A stretch of DNA of 64,000 nt from Magnetococcales bacterium WMHbinv6 (GTDB taxonomy: Bacteria > Pseudomonadota > Magnetococcia > Magnetococcales > Magnetaquicoccaceae). Below are positions 61,901 to 64,000 of this stretch, in pieces (positions within the stretch are counted from its first letter, which is position 1; the number at the start of each line of letters is the position of its first letter). The position numbers and the translations under genes are program-made. The notes below the pieces were generated by a model. It saw only the letters and a program-made list of their open reading frames with translations, was not told the origin of the DNA and made no database searches. The stretch spans positions 35,078-99,077 of the forward strand of contig PDZV01000010.1 in the NCBI GenBank assembly GCA_002753135.1, written 5' to 3'.

Positions 61901-64000
61901 TGTTGCGTGCGCAAACCATCCAATTGCGTATTGGCCAGTGATGCCAACTGCAGCGAGGTCAAGCCATCCCACTGGGTATTGGCCAACGCCGTCAAATTAA
62001 GACTGGTCAAACTATCCAGCTGCGTATCGGCCAACGAGTTCCATTGGATGGAAGAGAGGCCATCCATCTGGGTATTGGCCAGTGAAGCCAGCTGAAGCAG
62101 ATCCAGCCCATTCAACTGGGTGTCGGCCAAGGTGAACAGCAACAGGGAAGTCAGACTGTTCAACTGGGTGTAAGCCAGCGTCGGCAGTTGCAGCGACCTC
62201 AAACCATCCCATTGGCTCGCCGCCAAAGCGGTCAGTCGCAAAGAGGTCAGTGCATCCAATTGGGTATCGGCAAATGAACCAAATCCGCTTGAACTCAAAC
62301 CATCCAGCTGGCTATCTGCCAAAGCAACCACCTGGCTGTACAAGAGTCCATCCAACTGGGTGTTGGCCAAAGAGAAGAGAGAAAGCGAGCGCAGACCATT
62401 GAGCTGGCTATCTGCCAAGGTCATCAACTGCAACGATTGCAATCCATCCAGCTGACTTTCAGCCAACGCAAACAGTTGCAGTGACAACAAACCATCCAGC
62501 TGGCTGTCGGCAAAGGCAAACAATGACAGCGACAACAGACCATCCAACTGGGAGTTGGCCAAAACTTTAAGCTGCAACGACCATAAACCATCCAGTTGAC
62601 TGTCGGCCAAAACCGATAACTGCAGGGAACGCAGACCATCCAACTGGCTGTCGGCCAGGGCCGTCAGTTGCAGCGACTGCAAACCGTCCAACTGACTGTC
62701 AGCCAACGCGGTCAATTGCATCGAGCGCAGGCCATCCAACTGGCTATCGGTAAAGGCGCTCAACTGCATGGAGCGCAGACCGTCCAACTGACTGTCGGCC
62801 AACACTTTCAATTGTAACGACAACAGACCATCGAGCTGGCTGTCGGCCAACGCCATCAACTGCTGACTGCGCAAACCGTCCAATTGGCTGTCCGCCAAAA
62901 CGCTCAGTTGTACACTCAACAAACCATTCAACTGGCTATCGGCCAACGCCGTCAACTGCAGACTGCGCAAACCATCCAACTGACTGTCCGCCAATGCCGT
63001 CAGCTGCTGACTGCGCAAACCATCCAACTGACTGTCGGCCAATGCCGTCAGCTGCTGACTGCGCAGACCATCCAACTGGCTGTCGGCCAACGCCGTCAGC
63101 TGCTGACTGCGCAGACCATCCAACTGGCTGTCGGCCAACGCCGTCAGCTGCTGGCTGCGCAAACCATTCAGCTGGCTGTCCGCCAACGCCGTCAGCTGCT
63201 GGCTGCGCAGACCATCCAGCTGGCTGTCCGCCAATGCTGTCACCTGCTGATAGCGCAGACCATCCAACTGGCTGTCGGCCAAAACCGTCAACTGCAGGCT
63301 GCGCAGACCATCCAGCTGGCTGTCCGCCAATGCCGTCAACTGCTGATAGCGCAAACCATCCAACTGGCTGTCGGCCAGCACTGTCAACTGTTGGCTGCGT
63401 AGACCATCCAACTGGCTGTCCGCCAATGCCGTCAATTGCTGGCTGCGCAGACCATCCAACTGGCTGTCCGCCAACGCCGTCAGCTGCTGGCTGCGCAAGC
63501 CATCCAACTGGCTGTCGGCCAACACTGTCAATTGCAGGCTGCGCAGACCATCCAACTGGCTGTCCGCCAGAGCAGCCAACTGCGTCTGTTGCAAACCATC
63601 CAACTGGCTGTCGGCCAGGGCGGTCAATTGCGCTTGTTGCAGACCATCCAACTGGCTGTCCGCCAGCGCCGTCAACTGTTGGCTGCGCAGACCATCCAAC
63701 TGGCTGTCCGCCAACGCCGTCAACTGCTGGCTGCGCAGACCATCCAACTGGCTGTCGGCCAAAACCGTCAACTGCAGACTGCGCAGACCATCCAATTGGC
63801 TGTCCGCCAACGCCGTCAGCTGCAGACTGCGCAGACCATCCAACTGGCTGTCCGCCAACGCCGTCAGCTGCAGACTGCGCAAACCATCCAACTGGCTATC
63901 GGCAAACGCCGTCAGCTGCAGACTGCGCAGACCATCCAACTGGCTATCGGCAAACGCCGTCAGCTGCTGGCTGCGCAAACCATCCAACTGGCTGTCAGCC
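46972..64000 (-). CDS. Giant octapeptide-repeat protein, 5' end outside window
   Basis: One uninterrupted minus-strand frame of at least 5,675 codons, open at the right edge. Almost every residue belongs to an 8-residue unit: x-[AG]-L-x-x-x-Q-[LIVW], with Ser/Thr/Asp after Leu. Two octads pair to a 16-residue, 48-bp period. From 64000 to ~62450 units are near copies of LDGLRSQQLTALADSQ; ~62450-52350 they diversify, with many SQWDGL/TQWNGL variants; from ~52350 the LTTTQVAA octad dominates. The last ~40 residues, ending YWAAGGTIGRTS, are a non-repeat C-terminus that might carry a secretion signal. I noticed only two Cys and few Lys. No RTX, VCBS or enzyme motif is seen. It is probably a secreted or surface filament/adhesin-like protein, by composition only. 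Confidence 0.88.
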   Translation of the reverse strand, partial: ADSQLDGLRSQQLTAFADSQLDGLRSLQLTAFADSQLDGLRSLQLTALADSQLDGLRSLQLTALADSQLDGLRSLQLTVLADSQLDGLRSQQLTALADSQLDGLRSQQLTALADSQLDGLQQAQLTALADSQLDGLQQTQLAALADSQLDGLRSLQLTVLADSQLDGLRSQQLTALADSQLDGLRSQQLTALADSQLDGLRSQQLTVLADSQLDGLRYQQLTALADSQLDGLRSLQLTVLADSQLDGLRYQQVTALADSQLDGLRSQQLTALADSQLNGLRSQQLTALADSQLDGLRSQQLTALADSQLDGLRSQQLTALADSQLDGLRSQQLTALADSQLDGLRSLQLTALADSQLNGLLSVQLSVLADSQLDGLRSQQLMALADSQLDGLLSLQLKVLADSQLDGLRSMQLSAFTDSQLDGLRSMQLTALADSQLDGLQSLQLTALADSQLDGLRSLQLSVLADSQLDGLWSLQLKVLANSQLDGLLSLSLFAFADSQLDGLLSLQLFALAESQLDGLQSLQLMTLADSQLNGLRSLSLFSLANTQLDGLLYSQVVALADSQLDGLSSSGFGSFADTQLDALTSLRLTALAASQWDGLRSLQLPTLAYTQLNSLTSLLLFTLADTQLNGLDLLQLASLANTQMDGLSSIQWNSLADTQLDSLTSLNLTALANTQWDGLTSLQLASLANTQLDGLRTQHLNGLADSQLNGLSSYQWGELAKTQLDGLISLQLFALADTQLDGWTSVQWGSLAATQLDGLTATAANAMSDTQWDGFLSSRLLTLADSQLNGLTSLQLFLLANTQLNGLTSQHFSALSDTQLNGLDGIQLNALANTQLDGFRSIQLNGLADSQWDYLRSAQLTALADSQLDGLTSTQFNGLANSQLDGMRSLQLSALADTQLDGVDGVQWANLVNTQLDGLLSLSISHLAATQLDALTSSQMASLANSQLDGLTSIAWLAFATTQLDSILSSRLSQLAATQFDGLTSLNLASLANTQFNGLTSVQLFSLADTQLDGLDALQLTGLANSQLDGLTSIHLLALNQTQLSGLTSTALGGLVNSQLDGLQSLKLNSLTSVQLNGFTSSQLTNLADSQLNGLEVAHLFSLAATQLNGLLSSQLANFADSQWDGFSSTQLASLANSQFDSLSSWVFGSLVGTQLDGLSTLQLAGLAITQWDGLLWWNAATLANTQLDVLGSTLLASLADSQWDGFSSLQLASLANSQLDGLSSLNLLAFATTQWDGLYSTRLASLADSQLNGLLSGALYELANSQLNGLNSQQLAGLADTQWDGLSSLALFGLANTQQNGISSLQLAALATSQLLGLASVGLSGLANTQQNGISSLQLAALATSQLLGLASVGLSGLANSQLDGLGSVQLAILAGTQLDGFSSLSLSALADTQLDGWLVQQVATLAATQWNGLTSLQLSQLASTQLDGLSSIQWFALANTQLNGLGSQQLNLLSITQWNGMSSVALTSLADSQLNGLTSDQLFALANSQLNGLSSLRLNALADTQLDGLDSYQLQNLATTQFNGLTSLQLTQLATSQLDGLLSLALYSLAATQLNGLTSTQLYACTDTQLNGLGSIQLMGLADTQWDGLDVAQLLALSSTQLDGLFSMGLASFADTQLDGLTATGVAGLADTQWDGLRSWQLNTFADTQWDYLNSVRLGNLATSQLNGLTSLQWAALANTQLNGMTSIQLSGLVDTQWDGLTLSQLASLADSQWDGVSSSVFGTIASTQWDGIASLRLAALAITQWNGLLSDALTSLANSQLNGLASLTLASLADSQWNGLSSFGLYGLANSQLDALSSTVLTSLADTQLYGMSSTTLFGLAGTQLDGLTSLQLFVLSATQLDGLSSVGLNSLAATQLSSMWPSQFASLVNSQLDGLRSTQISALVNNQLDGLALASHWSALAITQLNGLTSSQIGLMSNSQWDGITSLVLTSLADSQLNGLSADQLVNLAVTQWNGFTSTQLAALAVTQLSQTDSSVLGSLADTQWDGVGSLQLLALTDDQWNGLGSLAISHLAITQWNGIRSTQLQGWADTQWDGLTSLQLASLADSQLDGLSSDQWALLANTQLDGLTTGQLLQLADSQWDGFTSEQLAALAISQLNGLLSGSLTNLAVTQLSGFSSTQLASLAGTQLDGLTMTSLYGLAITQLDALTSSVLTSLSVARLDGLSSVGLLSLANTQLNGLTSLQLQSLADSQLDGLSSGLLTALADSQLDGMLSMQWSGLSSTQFDGLLSTQLKALADSQLDGVTASQWNSLAASQLNGVTSLHLSGLATTQWDGLGSTQLASLASSQWDGLTALQLTALVDTQLDGLSSVQLQLLATTQWDGLGSQQLSSLANTQWDGLLSTSLFSLATTQWDGLLSLQLKNLANSQLDGLTSLALGSLASTQWDGLTSVQIANLADSQWDGVGSLALTSLANSQWDGLYSASLFALAATQWQGITSVALAALANSQLNGLTSLQVASLAASQWNGLTSVALAGLANTQLDGLSSSQWAQFADTQLNGLASVQLNGLADSQLNGVTSAQITALANTQWDGISSIQLIRLAETQWDGLKSGQLLSLATTQWDGLLSGQLANLADSQLDGIGSTHWQSLAVTQWNGLASLQLASLVNTQLDGLLSTTLFSLADSQLNQLTSLQLTSLANSQLDGLRSSALRLWVETQWDGLTSIQMAQLADSQWDGLTSSALFSLANSQLDGLNSNTIIALATTQWSGLTSVALAALASSQLDGMRSDQVAAMTIWQWDGLSSGGLADLAETQLNGLPSTQLTYWEETQLNGLSSTQLTTLADSQLDGLLVEQVASLANTQLNGLTSAQLLSWADTQWDGLSSSHLLALATTQLNGLSSLQLSMLATTQLDGVTSEQWYELAATQWNGLSAYSLSTLAKTQLDGLSSTVLLSLAATQLTELSATHIASLAVSQLNGLGSFLLAALTDAQLDNLTSVQLASLADSQLLGLTSSQLSNLTDTQLDGFTSSQLSAWSVNQLNGCTSTALSALADSQWDGLTSLQLASLAATQLNGILSTALASLVDSQWDGVTATQWASLATTQLDGVTSTSLATLATTQWHGLDSLQLASFATTQWDGLTSAQLNSWSDTLWNALSSTTFSSLATTQWNGLTSVQVSGLADSQLDGLTSLQWQSLATTQWDGLRSLQLSALADSQWDGVTSIQLASLADSQLDGLQATVLNAWADTQWNGISSLRLTALADSQWDGISSLRLSGLANTQWDGMQSLQLAGLATTQWDGVRSAQLSALANSQWDGLTSLHLVSLAQTQWNGLTSVQLLQLADSQLDGLTSQILANLSNIQLNGLRSAALGELAATQLNGLGSDQLSQLADSQLNGLSSAQLATLSDTQLTGMQSLQWRELANTQLDGLQSLQLTALSELQLDGLRSLQWSDLAATQLDGLHTSQLLALADSQLDGLGSLQLAALADSQLDGLGSLQWRALADTQLQGLQSSQLQALADSQLDGLRSLQLVSLSDTQWDGLGSLQLAALADSQWDGAGSLQLSALADSQWDGLLSDTLSALADSQLDGLHSLQLIALSDSQLDGLRSVQWAALATTQLDGLRSDALPALADSQWDGWSSNQLASMAVTQWNGLLSGTLSALADSQWDGVSSLQLAALAETQWDGIASWQLTALADTQWDGVSAQQLALLAESQWNGVVSGQLAALANTQWDALASLQLSQLADSQWDGLGSLQLANLAVTQWDGLLSGQLAAWAVTQWNGLTSSQLQALAITQWDGLSATQLSGLANTQWDGLLSSQLSAIADSQWDALSSVQLAGLADSQLNGLWSAQLTALADTQLNGLTSRQLAGLADTQWSGLHSSQLFALADSQLDGLLSLRLALLTDSQLNGLTSLQLAALANSQLSGLSSAQLAGLADTQWDGLASAGLTTLSTGQLGGLLSQQLSWLANTQLSGLTSLQLAALTTTQLTGLTSNQLANMTVSQLKGLASGQLSELTSTQLDGLSSVQLAALTSTQMRGLSSSQIFALADSQLDGLSSVQLAAWSSSQLEGVRSEQLAAFTTTQMAGLTAVQVTALTTTQLDAVSSTMVAALTTTQVRGLSSSQLTSLADTQLDGLSSLQLASLTNLQLGGISTSQWIDLTTSQMAGLSSSQLSQLTSTQLRALTTTQLSVLTATQMMGLTGSAVQLLTQTQLAALGATLLTTTQVAALTTSQVANLTVLQISLLSSTMVRTLSTSQVAALTTTQLATFSTTQIAALTTAQLPVLSITQLAGLDSTDIAALATAQVRVLTSSQVASLTTTQLSALSTSQIGVLSSTQLRQLTTTHIDALSTTQVAGLGSLQLGMLSTTQMVALSSTDVAVLTTTQLRGLNATQVAVLTTTQLSVLVTTALVSLTAVQINRLTTTQLAALNTTQSAALTTTQLTALTTTQISGLESTDVAVLTSSQIRALSTAQLAVLSTTQLGGLTTTQVATLSSFQLAGLTTTQLKSMSNDQMVAIGTLIKGLSSAQFVSLTTTQLANLTSSQVGVLATGQLVAMTTTQINALTATNVSIFNTTQIRSLSATQLGVLTTTQWAAISSTQIAAMSSAQLQRLTTTQVDGLTTSQISGVSSIQLAALTTTQIGGLSATNLAILSTSQIKGVTALQIAALTTTQLAGLEAADLAVLSTAQLNRLTTTQLAALNTSQVAAMTTTQLVALTTSQLTGLELADLAALSVTQIKAFSSGQLAILTSTQMAGLNETQAAGLLAVQLSGFSTTQIKALTTTQVVALGTQLKSLNSAQVAALTTTQVATLTTTQVAVLSAAQIFALSTTQLAVMTSTEMAALLTTQLRVLTTTQLTALSTTQIGAWATTQIAALTVAQLPRMTTTQVATLTTTQAGGLSSTQLYSLTTTQISVLQATNLSVMSTVQMKGFSANQLAALTTTQLANLSATNLASLSVAQINRLTSTQVASFDTNQVAALTSSQVAGLTITQVSGLESTDLAALTSTQVAALASGQLAVLTSTQLAGFSSTQTAGLLSTQLRGLTTTQIRSLSSSQVVSLGTTVQSFSSAQVTALTTTQVAALASTQVGALTAAQLVVLTTTQLGVLNTADMQVLSSSQLVAFSTSQIASLSLTQLAALTSSQVGFLRTLQISRLTTSQVVNLTTTQLGGFSSSQVAALTTTLIGGLTSTLVATLTTTQVKGFTSAQIASLTSTQVSVVDTAAIAVLTTTQLRGVTATQMVALQSSQVAAMTTSQLAALTTVQVAALQATDLAVLTVSQVQSLSSGQVAVLSNSQMAALTVSQISGMTTAQVRALSVTQLAILATSQVNALTSSQLQSLNTQQVKGFSATQLASLSSTLAGSLTTQQIAVLSSTQLTSLDTTGISTWSSSQIRVLSTSQLAALTTTQWLNLTTTQVSALTTSQWQGVATARIAAMTTTQISAMTTGQLAALGSSQVAALTTTQISMLSSTQESGLSVAQMAFLTTDQIVALSSNQIANLSFNQVRGLTTTQISRLLTTQVAALETTDLLALTGQQVGSLTSSQINALTVTQVGSLTDAQVRSLSVTQVAGLEVEDFAAFNTTQMRALSSSHLASLTLTQISGISAQGVGALLAGQMYGLKSTQLASLSLGQVSGLTSAQLAILTTTQENGLTFDQITALTSTQFKGFSAAQIKALTNSQVAALSAQIGAMNKTQIGGLETGDFALIGTMGLFTTDQVNAMTTAQKSAYWAAGGTIGRTS
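59914..60105. repeat. Exact 96-bp tandem duplication in the giant gene
   Basis: 59914-60009 and 60010-60105 are identical, encoding twice the 32 residues LANTQQNGISSLQLAALATS plus LLGLASVGLSG. In the surrounding region repeats differ in sequence, so this copy is very recent. Confidence 0.93.
62450..64000 (-). repeat. Homogenised 48-bp tandem array in the giant gene
   Basis: About thirty head-to-tail units of 48 bp, most pairs differing at only a few bases (a core such as CCATCCAACTGGCTGTC recurs in nearly every unit on the plus strand). It continues off the right edge, so its full length is unknown. This contrasts with the diverged units to the left. Confidence 0.85.

Noticed and set aside
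47020..63402. Many long plus-strand open frames (for example 49433-50224, 54101-55132, 60805-61941) opposite the giant gene
   Set aside because: They are shadows of the 48-bp repeat, which avoids stops in several frames. Their products are low-complexity repeats and lack starts with ribosome sites.
62450..64000. CRISPR-like array of 48-bp repeats
   Set aside because: There are no spacers: units are contiguous, coding and in frame, and variation is spread over the whole unit.
46972..64000. RTX toxin or RTX adhesin
   Set aside because: No GGxGxDxLx nonapeptides were seen anywhere in the frame; the unit is a different octad.
1..64000. Magnetosome gene island
   Set aside because: No mam/mms-type gene was recognised, despite the suggestive sulfur and giant-protein content.
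1..64000. tRNA or rRNA genes
   Set aside because: Intergenic gaps are short and no cloverleaf-like or rRNA sequence was recognised on either strand.

Overview
The window is a chromosomal segment from a Gram-negative proteobacterium that probably oxidises sulfide under low oxygen. The evidence is a flavocytochrome c plus SoxYZ cluster, c-type cytochromes, an OmpA-type lipid-free envelope protein, Tat signals, a textbook FNR box and ordinary proteobacterial housekeeping genes. The combination, with giant repeat proteins, would fit the Magnetococcia or a neighbouring lineage, but no magnetosome gene is present, so that placement is a guess.

Layout, left to right. 218-3786: type I secretion ABC transporter and membrane fusion protein. 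3875-5955: trpB-trpA. 5998-8893: AsmA-like protein and an OmpA-family protein, closed by a terminator. 8961-19904: a compact phage-derived block. Ten minus-strand genes run from a Mu-type protease/scaffold through decoration protein, major capsid protein and gp36/gp37-like proteins to a large tail-hub-like protein. An S24-type repressor and a small divergent gene with a strong promoter follow. Portal, terminase, tape measure and transposase are not seen. 20000-24487: minus-strand sulfur operon (DUF302 protein, dihaem cytochrome, flavocytochrome c flavoprotein, tetrahaem NapC/NirT-type cytochrome, soxY, soxZ). 24771-28209: yrfG-like phosphatase, argJ, an unknown small protein and a BioC-like methyltransferase. 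28389-32646: greA, rlmE, guaB, guaA. 32664-33986: FNR box, a CMD-Rieske fusion and a stand-alone cyclic-nucleotide-binding domain. 34059-35652: PAP2 phosphatase and a double-FHA protein. 35855-41703: tig-clpP-clpX-lon, the classic proteostasis cluster, ended by a perfect 17-bp terminator. 41813-43324: an AT-richer Fic protein. 43351-46715: a chemoreceptor and a response-regulator diguanylate cyclase.

46972-64000 is one minus-strand reading frame of at least 5,675 codons that runs off the right edge. It is made almost entirely of an octapeptide-type repeat, in pairs giving a 48-bp DNA period. Near-identical copies lie at the right edge, diversified ones in the middle, and a Thr-rich form makes up the last ~5 kb before the C-terminus. 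This is the most striking object in the window. The type I exporter at the left edge is a possible, unproven, route for such a protein.

How the parts work together: the flavocytochrome c, dihaem cytochrome, tetrahaem cytochrome and SoxYZ would move sulfur-derived electrons into the respiratory chain. The chemoreceptor and diguanylate cyclase, the FNR-linked Rieske gene and the surface/secretion genes fit a cell living in a redox gradient. The phage block looks like a separate acquisition that has lost, or never had, its packaging module here.
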